A DNA stretch of 64,000 bases from Phlebiopsis flavidoalba. Its lineage: Eukaryota > Basidiomycota > Agaricomycetes > Polyporales > Phanerochaetaceae. Location: assembly GCA_035772785.1 (NCBI GenBank), contig JAOCPU010000001.1:1674001-1738000 (forward strand). Reading direction: 5' to 3'. Shown here piece after piece: positions 37,822 to 49,495 of the stretch (within the stretch, counting starts at the first letter, position 1; every line of letters starts with the position of its first letter). A program made the translations under genes and the position numbers. The notes below the pieces were generated by a model. That model was not told the DNA's origin, searched no databases, and saw nothing but the letters and a program-made list of their open reading frames with translations.

Positions 37822-38122
37822 GCGGGATGTGGGCGTAGCGGCGTAGGCCCAGGCCCCGAATTTTAATTTATTGATTTTGTTTCCCTTTGAGGCCGGGACG
37901 TGCGCTTTTGAACCTCTTTGAGGCCGCGGTGGGGTGCCTTGGCCGGGGTGCCGGGTGTCTGTGGGTGGGCCGGAGCAGCTGCTAGTGTAGAAAGGAACGG
38001 CGCGGCCTCCTGAGTGCATTTGGCCGGCGCCCGCGTCCATGCGGAGCTTTTCCGGGCGCGCGCGAGAGAGGAGAGAGAGGGCTCGACAATTGTGTAGTCT
38101 CGAGAGAGAGCTCGACCTCCGA

Positions 38123-38200
38123 GAGAGCTCAGTGACCGTCGGGTGTGCAAGGGACGCGGCGGCAGAAGAGCAGGTGTGATCTCAGACAGAACGCGTCGCG
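38123..38200 (+). repeat. Direct repeat, copy A
   Basis: Begins GAGAGCTC..GACCGTCGG, continues through GGGACGCGGCGG and AGAAG, and ends ACAGAACGCG..TCGCG. Copy B at 38249-38325 has the same order with a few substitutions and one-base gaps. Confidence 0.85.
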
Positions 38201-38248
38201 CTCAAAAAAAATCGCGTACAGCTTTTCGACAATGGCGGCGTGCCTCGC

Positions 38249-38325
38249 GAGAGCTCGACCGTCGGCGTGCAGGGACGCGGCGGTAGAAGCACAGGCGTGA
38301 TCTCACAAACAGAACGCGCGTCGCG
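38249..38325 (+). repeat. Direct repeat, copy B
   Basis: Imperfect copy of 38123-38200 about 125 bases downstream in the same orientation. The spacer contains a run of eight A and a short open stretch, but no recognisable gene. Confidence 0.85.
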
Positions 38326-38810
38326 GGTGCTTGGGCCCTGCGCCCGCTGTGATTGCGGAGTGTGAGTTAAAGGTTTTCGTACTACTACAATACAATGAAG
38401 AGGGTGGGCCTGCCTAGACTCGGGCAGTGTCGCCGGTGGGGACTAGTGAGAATTTAGGCCTTTGTGATTGCGTACCAGGCTGTACCAAGGGACCGGGAGC
38501 AGATTTGGACTCACAGAGCAGACCACGGTCCACGAAGTTTTTTGGATATCCAATTGAAACGATACTATTTTTGTGGAAAGCGATGTAATTCGTTCACGGT
38601 TGGTGTCCATGCGCCATACGTGATATGAGGAGACGGTCAAAACGTGTACATGTACATGGAACTTTCCCAGTCGCGACGCGAAGCTATTTAGCAGGCGGAC
38701 TAGGCGATACTATGATTCCTCTTTCATTCTCTGGCAACGCCCCAATTTCAAGTAGCGGTAGTAGTCGAGTCCTCAGGAGCGAGGAAATGACTGTCCTTCC
38801 TCACTCTCTC

Positions 38811-41800
38811 CGGAAATCTTGGCAAGCAGCGCGACGCAACAGCTCCTCAAGCGACGCCCACACGGTTCTGTAATGCCATCATATGTTCATGCATCGTGTT
38901 GAATTTCTCCGCGATTACGTCGCCCAGAAACGGCTTCGGACTGGACTTCTGGCGCAGGTCGATATAGGATGAGCGCATGCATGTATTTATGTTCCGCAAG
39001 TAGATCTTCGGTCCGTGGGGGTGTTTCCGAAGATTTATTCTCGGCTCCCGCCGAGCGTCGTGCCTGGGGTGTTTCCAGATGCCTCATCATGTTCTGCATA
39101 GGCTAGCTGGATATCTGGATCTTGCTCGTCATCCCTCACTACAATGTTCGGCAGCCCTGGCGCTAGGTGACTGTGCCGCTCGTCCGTCACGGGAGGCGCC
39201 ACGTTGGCAGGACGGTATGCCGTTCTCCTACGGGTTCGTGAGCGCTTATCAGAGGCATGCTCGTGGTTGCGTTTCCTCAGGAGGTGGCGTTTGCTGCTTT
39301 GTCTCCTTGTATTGTATCTGCGTTGGTGTCCGGTGGTACAAGTATCATTGCTCGTTCGTGCTAACCGGAGCAGGGACTTGGGGAGCATTGCTTTAACCAC
39401 GTCCTTTCGATGGGGCGAATGATAGATCGAAAACGGGGGAGTAGTATTGTGCTTTCATTCTGCTCGCAGTCCATGCATATGATGACGTCTGTCCCCTCTT
39501 TATTTCAAATGTATCAGACCACGATTTTCCTAGGAAATTTAAGCGCACTGGCGCACTTTACTTTGCGTCTGAGCAGTTAATGCATACCCAGTATGGAGAT
39601 TGTGACTTCCCCTTGCATGCAGCACAGCAAACGAGGCTCATCAGGTTTGTCTGTTGATGTCCTTTATGAATAGACGCACATAAGCACATAACGCGCTGTC
39701 TTACCTTCTTCGCGAAGCCGTTGTAACATGCCACAGACAACTTTGTTTTGACGATATTGGACTTTGTACGGTACCACTCTTTCGTCGCCCGGATCAATGC
39801 TGTGTCGAGATGTGCTTGTTATTGTGGCGGTCGCTGGGCTTAGCCATGCAAGCAACCGCAGAAATCCACCGAATCGGGAATGCGGCTGTCCTCAGACACG
39901 GGGAACATGCAGTCCAGACAAACATACCGAGTGGTGTTAAGGTCATCACCCCCGGTGGTGCAGTCCGGGCCATCGCAGCTATATCCCCTGTGACAAAGGC
40001 TTAGTGGCATTCGAGATCAATCTCGGGTTGCGTACTCACCAATGAATAAAACGTACGGCGCTGAATTACCGTGCAGAGGTTCTTGTAGAACCTGAAATCT
40101 CTGTCCGAGAGCAGAGCGACAAGACTGGCAAGCTCCATACGCTCCCTCTTGTGTGAGGGCACCAAGCTCCTCACGTACGGCCACGTAAGAAGTTGAATCT
40201 CCCATGCGGCTACCAGAGATCAATGAACCTCTTACGTATCCTTCTACGGTCAGAAAGGTACTGGCCAGTCGAAACAACCTGCACGTATCTTCACGAGACT
40301 GAGAGTACTGTTGCGATCGCAAACTCCCAGAGGGCACGAGGCTTGTTTGTGGGACCTTTGTGCTTTGCTTCGGTGATCGATCTGGATGTGTATCACAATG
40401 CCGAAGTGGGGGCAATCTGGTAGTTAAAAACGACCCATAATCGTATCGGGTCAACCGGGGATTGTCAAGTTCTGTTCGTTTTTCGTTCGTAGCTGGGATC
40501 CCCCCCACACCCCCTCTCAGTGATGTATCTCTTCCCGCATCCAGGGTGCCTTGAAATGTGATCGCGTCGTATAGAGGATAGCGCTGGCTGTAAGCAATTG
40601 CGTCATTGTTCAATGTATCCCCGCGGACTGTAAAGTCGCCAAACAAGGACGTGCCGGTGCTTGGCCAACCTCGCCGTTTTCTCCAGGCCTGGTAAGTTCG
40701 AGTCGCGGAACACCAGCTGAGATCGGGCGCCGGCGAAGGTTCCGTGGACGCCACTCCATGTGAGGATCGGCCATCTGAACTGCCACCAGTTATAGGACCT
40801 TGTCTGCCGTCTTCGAGCTCGTCGTAGATCTCTAAGTGCAACGAGTCATCCGGAGGGTCGTAAAACAAGTCGTCGGTGACGTCCCTCTTGACAGATGGAC
40901 AGGTCCTCGTAGGTGTAATCACTGATGTCAAGTGAACGCAGAGCATCAATCTAGGCCATAAAATTTCGCGGTATGCATTGGCCTCAGGCTCAGCGTTCCA
41001 GTATAACGCCCTCCAGTATTGGGAAGCTCTTCACCTCATCGTGGAATTTGACGTAAATAATACTGTAACATAGTTAAGTTACAACAATCGTAGATAATTG
41101 GGAATAGATTAGTATACGTTACTATGCCACATGACAGTTTCTTAAGCTGCTCTTTTGCGCCAAGATTTTGTAGTTTTATAACAGCTGAAAAGGTTGTGAG
41201 GGTGTGAACCGAATCAAATCAAATGATAGCGATGGGGGATGGGACTTGCCTTCGAAATCTACTACTCGGCAGAGACGGCATAAAATATAGTGCGAAATGA
41301 TTCAACAAGGGTTGTGAGTTCTTTGGGGTGAAGAGCGACTTCACGACCGTGTCGAAGCACGTGTAGAGTGCGCAGAAGGAGAAGATAGATCAGGGGCATG
41401 ACATGCTAAGTGGCTATGTGTTCAGATCCTTGAGACAAGGATGGAGTTTGCATACCTTCTCTAGTCGCCCGGAGCTGGTTACTAGATCGAGTGTGTTGAG
41501 AGCATTCGATATGGTACAAGACAGTTTGAAGTTTCTCTTTCATCTTCATCTCTTCTTCGATGACGTAATCCTTGAACCGCATGAACAGCTCGTCGTCGTA
41601 TTCCAGGCCCTGAACAGCATCGTGTACTCCAGCCAGGAATATGTCAAGGCCGTATGTGGTAAATGGTGATGGGTGCTGAAGTAGTAGTGGATAGGTTGAT
41701 TGGTTTGGGTGTATCTTTTCAGCCATCGTAGCGAGTCGTGCCATCAAGAGTTGGATACGTGTAAAATAATACCGCAGAACCAGCGGATGCCCTTCACGCA

Positions 41801-43724
41801 CGGTCGCGTGAGATAACACCAAACGTGGGGGTGGTCACTAATACGACACAGAAACCTGCAGTCCAGTACGCAATCCAATGAGGGAGACTGGCTGAATGTG
41901 AGTATACACTTGGTGCAGTGAGTAAGGGTACACCTCACCTCCAATTCTTTGGGCGAGCGTGGTAAAGGCATTAACCTCGGATATGGAGACCAGACTGGAC
42001 GCGTCATCATCGATAGCTTCTAAGAGGGGCTGAATCCTCGAGATGCTGATGTACTGCAGGGCCCACTCGTCATCCGGGTGCAATAAATACGTGCTTGCTC
42101 CCTCCGTCGCCTCCGTCTTTGTATGAGCAACCTCTGAGGGGGGGAGCATTAAACCAATCTTCTCGAGAGTTGAGCCATTGGCAGTTGATGTTATTGTCCT
42201 CAAGTGGTCCGCGTAGTGCTCGCGTAAAGCCATGACTAGATTTTCGTGCTTTCGCGGTGCCTTTCCATCCTGTGTGCCAATGAGACGTCCCAAGATTTGA
42301 AAGACAACAAATTTACTTACCGACTCCGTCCAGACAGCATAGATGTGCTGTAGCCGCATAAGCTGTTATAGCATCCTGTAGAACTTTCAGACTCACAGGG
42401 TCCAATATACGCTCGCATGGGCCAGCAGTAATTGCTGCGATGACACGGTCCCCCTCGCGCCTTGTGATGACAGCCATCTCCTCTTTCAAGATATGCTCCT
42501 GCGCCTTGAATTTCCGTGTGAAGATCTCTTCGTTCTCCTTGACCATGTCGTCAATCGTTCTATCGATGTCGCGAAGAATTCTTTTCATCATCTCAGCTTG
42601 CTTGTCTTTGGAAGGTGCATCAATTTCTCCTCGGAGATCCTTCTCGCCGCTATCTGATATCAATTCCTTCATAAAGTTATCATCTTTCAGAGCCACTTCT
42701 GCGCCGCCTTTGAGTTTAATCTTCGTCAGAAGCTGGCGATCCTTGGGAGAGCGGAGAAGTTGAAGGAGCAGAAGTGTAGACACATCGGAGTCTGTCTTCT
42801 CAACGCGACTCGAGACTCCTACAAGCGTCGTGTTCGCCTGCTCGATGTTGATGCTAGCATGCATGGCCAAACTGAAGCGTAATGTTTCTTTATGCACAGC
42901 GAACCGGTCGGTAAAAACCGAGCAACTTCTGCTCCCACGTAAGACACTTAAACAGTTTCACTGAGAAACTCTGGTCGGAAGGAAATTACTATGCGAAGAT
43001 ATACAATAGACTCACCGACTGTGCGCTTCTTCGAGAAAGTATCGCAGACTGCAGCACAACTTTCGATATCCTTGGCAATGGCCAGCATCGTTGTGTTGAG
43101 ACGGTGTGAAATCAGCAGGTCATCCTCCCATGGTCATCTTGTGCGATGTTGCGAAGCCTGTAATATAGTAGAGCATGTTAATGGGTGCACATGCTGAACT
43201 GAAGGAACACAAACAGAAGCAAATTCTCTAGCATTTCGTTCATCCTCAAGTTGACCATCTGAACACGCTTGTCATTTTGTCTTCGTGTGACCTCAAGCTT
43301 CCACGCTGCTTTGAAAGCGGTCGCGACCACTATCACAGACATCAGATCGTTGGATGTAGCCAGTTTGTGCGCCATGGATGAGTACATACCGCTCACGAAA
43401 GGATGGAGTTTTAGACAGCTCATCGAGCGCCCCTACCAAGACTTGGCTGGCTTTAGCTAAGCCAGCAAGCTGCGACTGGACCACAGATAAAGACTCTGCC
43501 ACATCTGGCTCAAGAGCATTGTCTGACGGGTCATCGATGGCGCTCACAGCAGAGCCTGTGAATGGCAGACGCCCTGAGGAAGAGGTAATTACAACAAGCA
43601 AAAACCCACCTATAAAGCTCGGGCGTTCGAATCGCTTTCTATCAGCAGATGCTGTAGATATTGCGAGAGAGGTTTGAGCAAGGGCGAGAGTAGAATCAAG
43701 CGTGTAACCGCTCGTTTGCGACAT
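38811..43724 (-). CDS. Large EF-hand / zinc-knuckle protein of agaricomycete type
   Basis: I recognise the architecture, not a function. The start at 43724 (MSQTSGYTLDSTLALA) leads into a helical N-terminal region: VVQSQLAGLAKASQVLVGAL (about 43430-43490), HPFVSGMYSSMA, AFKAAWKLEVTRRQND (about 43260-43310) and an adjacent amphipathic helix. This resembles the lead domain seen on fungal NLR-like signalling proteins. A coiled coil follows near 42440-42800. WALQYISISRIQPLLEAI then carries an EF-hand loop DDDASSLVSISE (about 41960-42030), with Asp at positions 1 and 3 and Glu at 12. A beta-rich domain (LFGDFTVRGD, 40610-40660) and Cys pairs follow: CQSC near 40105-40120, CCAAC and CINC near 39560-39620. 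A tail coiled coil (NTMHEHMMALQNRVG) lies near 38850-38900. A GTAAAG donor follows the CINC codons, so the tail to 38811 is joined by inference. Confidence 0.7.
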
Positions 43725-44501
43725 GTTGGAGCCAGCGGCTGAGCTCCTGGGGAAATGCACGCCTGCAGTTCCTTGTGACGGCGCATTTATGCGATTGAGC
43801 CCAAGCCTCTGGGTACTGTCACTTGAGCAGAGCTTCTGTTCCCACCTCGCTCTGGCATACTGACAAGCGTCACCTCGACACCCAGATGGATATACAGGAA
43901 CGTTAACCCTGATAAGTGGCGAGTGCAATGCGTATGCGCGCCGAGCAATAAATTCAGCAGTACCATAACAGGTATCAACAGGCGAAAGAATGCACGCAGG
44001 CCTGGCCGGAGAGGTCGAGAGCGTGGGTGCCGGTGGGAGTCTCAGGCGCATCTTTGGCAAATCTCACCATGGATAGCTGGCCAAATGCGGCATGATTTGA
44101 ATCTTACGACAATGAAGAGTCAAGACAGCTAGTCTCGTTCCCATCTCCAAAAACACGAGGCTTTCGACTAGCGAAGCGGACATCGAAAAACATGTGTTTT
44201 TTGGCCCGTCGGTCTTCAGCCTTTCGATGTCCGATTGGGCTCAGCCAGACTATCACAATAAGAAATATTACACGGTGGCCCATGGCTCGAACGCGGGGCT
44301 GGAAGATCGTACATGCGGGACGGACGACGGTATCGAGACATATGTGGGGATAGCGGGAGGAGGAAGTAGTGCGAAGCCAGAGAGAATTAAATGTTCATGA
44401 CTGAATGGCGAAACCAAGACCACAGAGAGATTACACACGGAACGCGACATATAGACAATAATAAAAACACGACAACATTCAAGAGATACCAAATTCGAGA
44501 T
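43725..44501. other. Intergenic, upstream of the EF-hand gene
   Basis: About 780 bases from the EF-hand start to the end of SRC1, both on minus. It should hold the EF-hand gene promoter and the SRC1 3' region. An in-frame ATG further upstream (to about 44060) could extend the EF-hand protein, but that extension looks unlike protein. Confidence 0.4.
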
Positions 44502-47404
44502 CTACGCGTCGCCCTCCTCCGCCTCGCCCACAAGCGCATACGGCGCCGTCCTTCCCACGCGGCCCACCCAGCGCCACACGACCCCCTCGTCCCCGCCCTC
44601 GAGCTCCTCATGGCTCGCGACGATATTCGCGTTCGCGCCCGATGAGCCGCTCGAACGCGCGCCCAGAGCCGCCGCCGCTCGGGCACGCGCGCGCCCTGCA
44701 GCAGCGCGTCGCGCAGCTGCAGCGACGAGAGGTACGGCACCGCGTGTGTGGCCGGGTCGAGGTGGTGCTCGAGCTCAGGCGTTGCGCAGGAGGCCGTAGA
44801 CTTGCTCGGCGAGTGCTTGGGCGCGCGCGTCGTCTGTGCTGTTGGCTTGGCGCCGTGCCCAGAGGGCGGCGCGTGAGTAAGAGGGTGGAGAGGGCGCCTG
44901 GGGGGTGTGGTCAGTTGGGAAGAGGATGGGGGAGGGGAGGCGGGCGTACTGGAGATTTGTTTCCAGTTGGTGCGGGCGGTTTCGACGGTCCATACTTTGA
45001 CCTTGCAGAGGCCGTCCATTACCTCTTCGTGAGATTTGACGCGACATAGCATAGGGTGACCCGCTGTGTGCATTGTTAGCAAAAAGGCAGAGTGGCTGTG
45101 GCGTGCACTTACTCTGCGGTCTCGCCAATGAAGATACTGTCGAGCTCGACGAGCTGCTGGATGGCCTCGACAAAGAGGTCGTCAAAGGACTCGTGCATAG
45201 CAGCCTACACGCTCGCATTAGCCCAACCATTCATCCCCCACACCGCAACAAGAAAACCCACCGGAGCCTTCGCCTTGAGCCTCTCCTTGAGCGCATCAGC
45301 ATCCATACCCACTTCCTCGCCTTCTCGACCTCAGACAGCGCCCCCTCGTCCACGGGGCGTTCGCCCAGACACCGCTTCATCCCGCGCTCCTGCATGAGGG
45401 TCTTGTCGAGCGCGCGGCCGAGCACGCCGACGTGCCGCTTGCGGCGCGGATCCTCGACACAGCGCGGCGGCAGCGCGACGGGGCCCGAGCCCGGGCACGC
45501 CGTCGAGCAGCAGCGCGAGGCCCGTGTGCGCGAGCTGCAGGAGCGTCAGGTTCCCCGCTGCCGGCGGCGCGCCCGCGACCGACGGGCTCGTGTACCGCTC
45601 GACGCCGCGCGGGCTGCTGGGCAGCGACAGGAAGGCGAGCAGCGGGTGCGGCGCGGCGAGGTAGCCCGTGTCGCAGGTGACGGTCGCCGGGGTGCAGGAC
45701 GCGTGCGCGGGGCACGGCGCGCAGGAGTCGGGCGGGGGTATCGGGAGCAGCGCTGGGGGGCGGGCAGGCCTCGCTGAGCACGAGCTGAGAGTCGCCGGGC
45801 GCTGCGGGTGCCGGCGCGGGTGTGGGCGACATCACGGCCTGCGTGCTATCCGTATAGGGAATAGCAAACAAGGTTGTTCTGTTCAATCGGTTGCACTCCT
45901 CGACCGCGGCGCGCCTCGCCTTGACGCCCTCGAGGATGGCGTTTTGTCGTGCTGCCGGTCTCGCAGAAGCCGATCGGGGCGGACTCTGTCTTTGTAGTTG
46001 TAAACCGAGGTGAGCGTCGCGGTCGCGAGCAGGAAGGCGAAAAACTGCAACAGGCCAAAGCCAGAAGATTTCGCTCGCCTGACGACGACGTCCTGCGTCG
46101 CTGGCTCCTGGGACGAAATCAAACCCTCGTCACTCACCGGCAGCGTCTTCCGACGTGGCCTCGGCGTCCAGGGCGTCCGTGACTGTCTCGAGCACATTGA
46201 CTTGCTCCGTCGCCGGCCCTGCATCCGGACTGACCGGTCATCATACTCCGCGACCTCGGTTCGGTTTTCAAGCACGACCGCGACGCCTTCTGGCACCGCT
46301 TCCGGCGCGTCATCCCCCACCACAGGCACCATCGGAGTGACGTCCACGGATGGTGCGTCTACCGTGGGCGGCCGTTGCGCGCGTAATACCGGAAGACATC
46401 TTCAGGAAGATCCGGCGCGAACCCCGCTCTCCGGGGGCCTCGCGCCTGACCCTTTCCCAGGACATAATCAGCACCCTAGGAGGCACGATGGCGGCGGCGC
46501 AAACTGTGGTGGGACCGACATCGACTTCTTGGACCGTTTGGGTATGGCGCTGCTACGACGAGGACGGGGCTTCACAGGCGACGGCGACGCGGATTCAGCG
46601 CCAGATTGGAAATATGTTGTTATCTTGCCAAGCCCGAGTCAACATCCTCATACAGCGTTCGGGCGCCGCGAGTGGGTAGCTGCCTCGGTTTGTGTATAAT
46701 CAGCGGGAGATGAATAACACTGATACGACAATCCAGATATACGGGTACGCACAGTCTTCTTCCCTGCTGACCTTGCGGACGGGCGGAGGTTCATCAGGCT
46801 CGCTCTCCTCGGCCACAGTACTACAGGCTCAGGTGCCTTTGCAGCCGTCTTGCGGGTAGTATTCGTCCCGCCAAGAGACGGTTCAGCTGACGAGCGACAG
46901 GGACGCGCTTCGGCTATGGGAGATGGAAAGGGAGTTATAGGCAACGTCAAGATTGCGGGGTTGAAGTGGGACGAACGGGATCTGGACGGCTAGGTTCCGG
47001 ACCCTGCTCCTTTCCTGGGGAGCCGCGGACGCTCTGCGCGACGATGCTCTCGTGGCAGGCTGGGATTATGATAAGTGACCTTCACGTCAACATGAGGCAC
47101 AGTCACCTCACCTTAGGGTCGTGTTTAGAGGCAGTCCCGTCAACCCGTCCGTGATTCCATCGTCACTTGCTTGGCCATTTGCCTGCTAAGCCTCTCTCCT
47201 TTTTCAGCTGCGCGCCTTGCCTTTAATCTCGTCATTGAAACAGCTGCACGAGCTTCGGCTTCGTGTACGGCGAGGGGTACATCACTATTGTGGTACCCAA
47301 AGCCAACGCCCAAAAGCTGGGACACCGTAAGAGAGGACGGCTCGAAATCAGGGCTTCAGATAGTCGCCCTTTTCGATGATTTGCGCGGTGGTGAGTCTGG
47401 ACAT
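44502..47404 (-). CDS. SRC1: Inner nuclear membrane protein, Src1/Heh (HeH-LEM and MSC domains)
   Basis: Src1/Heh1 proteins are Man1/LEM-type proteins of the inner nuclear membrane that tether chromatin and guard nuclear pore assembly. The start at 47404 gives MSRLTTAQIIEKGDYLKP, then, past a one-base break near 47347, DFEPSSLTVSQLLGV and MYPSPYTKPKLVQLFNDEIK, a clear HeH helix-extension-helix. A basic Ser/Arg-rich linker follows, then the first membrane segment GLLQFFAFLLATATLTSVYN (about 46000-46060). The lumenal part has Cys in CPAHASCTPATVTCD (about 45670-45715). The C-terminal MSC domain has ALWARRQANSTDDARAQALA (about 44800-44860), HAVPYLSSLQLRDALL, RRLWARVRAA and a final GDEGVVWRWVGRVGR. 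The stop is at 44502. It lies downstream of SQR on the same strand. Confidence 0.92.
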
Positions 47405-47662
47405 CGTGTGCAGGGCGTTGCACGGCGCGCAATGCAGCGAGCGTTAATGGGTGTGTCGGCGATCGTGGAGGGAGTGCACAACGTTGCGGGGGTTCCCACA
47501 GGGAAGGCAAACACGCAAAACACGTAAACAAACGCATCACGGTGTGTGTGTGACCACGGCGTAACCCTAAACCTAATCTCTCACTCACTTGCTGCAGTGT
47601 AACGAAAATCCAATAGATATGCATCCACGTCGTGGTTATCGAACGACACAATGGCTCATACA
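47405..47662. promoter_or_regulatory. SRC1 upstream region with telomere-like box
   Basis: 258 bases between the SQR stop and the SRC1 start, so SQR 3' region and SRC1 promoter overlap. TAACCCTAAACCTAA lies at 47562-47576, about 158 bases upstream of the SRC1 ATG. It resembles the TTAGGG telomere unit and the promoter telo-box. Function is inferred. Confidence 0.45.
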
Positions 47663-49495
47663 TTAATAAGGCCCTTCCTCGCCACTTTTGCACGAATAAA
47701 TTACTGGGGAGGGGAGATACTTGGGGCGAATGGGGCCGGAAGGACCAAAACCAACCACCCGTAATCTGAATGGCTTCGGTGAGCGCAAAGCAACACATTG
47801 TATGAGTAATTTGCTTACCATGTGGTTCCAGTATGCCCATGGGAACACATCCTTCTTGAGGTGGTAGAAGAACCTAGAATGTCGACTACGTCAACGGACG
47901 AAGGCTCGCTTGGTAGGTTTGACAATATCTCAACCTGTTGGGCTTGGCTGGTCGCCAATTGAAGGGGCAGGCTAGCAAAAGTCTCCATTCGGCTGCGCGC
48001 CATACTTGAACTCTGCCAGCATAAGCTCGCCATTATCCAGTCAACAGCTGCGCAGGGTATCCATGTCAACACGGATCCTTCCCAACAATTTAGGGCGTGC
48101 GGACATACCGGGCAGCTCTGGTGTAGCCGTCATACTTTGCCGGGACGGTACCGACCTTGCCAGTTGTCGATGACCTGGAAAAGGTTCTCGACGAGCACTG
48201 GGGGCCTAACGGGGCCTCAGAGGTGATGGCTGCGGCAGTCTTGCTCGTCGGCAGACTCGAGCCGTCACCGAGCGACCACACGTTGCTGAACTTGGTGGAT
48301 TGGCACGTTGCCGGGTCGACGGCGACCCCAGCCCGCCTCGTCCGCGATGGGGTGAGCCCTTGATGACGTCCATGGGGCCCATGGGGGCGCTGTGACGTGC
48401 AGCGTCGTGTAGTCCACGACGACGTCCGTGTTGTCCGCGCCGTTCTTGAACGTTCGCCTTGCGGTTTCGCGGCGTCGACCTTGACGAGGTTGTGCTGGAA
48501 ATAGCCACCGACGCCACGCTGGATGCGCAGCTCGTTCAGCGCATGCTCCGAGTACTTCTTGAACCGCGAACATGGCAGGGGTCACCCCGTGAAGAAGTCG
48601 ACCTTAATTGGTCGGCCCTTCCGGTCTTCTGGAAGCGATCCCATTGCCATCCACATGATCTTCTGAGGGGCTGCGAGATACATATACTCAGGTCGTGTAT
48701 TTACTGGCCGCGACACAATGACTTACCGCCACCACACTTGATGACACTCGAGGGCTGTGTGAAAACAGCACGGCCAGACCTCAGGGCCTCGATGTCGTTC
48801 CAGACCTTGTCGCAAGTGTCGTACGAGTAGATAGACGAGGACTCCAGACGACGGGTCCGCAAGAGCCTTGGGGGAGGCCCTCGATACCACTCCAGTTGAT
48901 TTGCAGACCGACAGACACGACTAGGGAGTCGTATCCAATCTGACGGCAGAGCTAGTGGTGATGGAGTTCTTCTCGGTGCAAAGGTCTTGACGTTCTCCTG
49001 GATGTGCGCAAGGTGGGAGGGGGATAAGAGAAGCCAGAGTCTTGCGAGTCTCCTCCTTGCGCTTGAGACCGGAGCCAACCAGAGTCCTAGCGGTGTTGTC
49101 AGAACGATCCCAAGGCAAATGATATTTCGAGTATAACGGACCATGCGGGTCTACACAGTGTACTGTCAGTATCCGGATTAGCAGGAGAGTCGGGCTACGC
49201 ACCTGGTAGTAGTGGTACTCGGCAGCATCCACAATGGCAATATCACCCTCATTCAGCGGCTTGCCCGCCGCCTTGAAGCGTTCATAGATCTGGCTGGCAG
49301 CAGTCAAGCCTCCAGAGCCTAAGTTTACCAGCTGATGTCAATGTCGGGAACAAGGTCACAAGTGCTGGGCGTACCTCCACCAACGACCACAATCTTGTAC
49401 TTGTCCTTCTCAGCAGCGGTGCTCGCCCACCGCAAGCTTGCCTTGGCCCCAGTGCGAGCCTTCACCAATGCACTCGTCGCGCGCGAAGCCAGCAT
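47663..49495 (-). CDS. HMT2: Sulfide:quinone oxidoreductase, mitochondrial
   Basis: SQR oxidises hydrogen sulfide at the inner mitochondrial membrane and passes electrons to ubiquinone. The start at 49495 gives MLASRATSALVKARTGAKAS, a typical matrix-targeting peptide, then KYKIVVVGGG, the FAD dinucleotide-binding motif, split by an intron from SGGLTAASQIYERF. YHYYQPGWTLVGSGLKRKEE spans an intron near 49100-49210. SSVIKCGG, an intron, and APQKIMWMAMGSF (about 48640-48760) give the CGGAPQK-type motif with one redox Cys. Then come KNGADNTDVVVDYTTLHVTA (about 48390-48450), VWSLGDGSSLPTSKTAAAIT (about 48225-48285) with the second FAD motif, and PFNWRPAKPNRLFYHLKKD. The C-terminus is WNHM, an intron and FGPSGPIRPKYLPSP. 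The last frame reads to 47663. Family length is about 430-480 residues, which fits. Confidence 0.93.

Larger units (their letters stand above)
37822..38810. other. Intergenic with GA tract and duplicated block
   Basis: The 3' flank of VPS23. Contains a GA-rich tract (about 38060-38125) and a direct repeat of about 77 bases (38123-38200 and 38249-38325). No supported gene; the short open frames at 38443-38640 lack family features. Confidence 0.5.
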
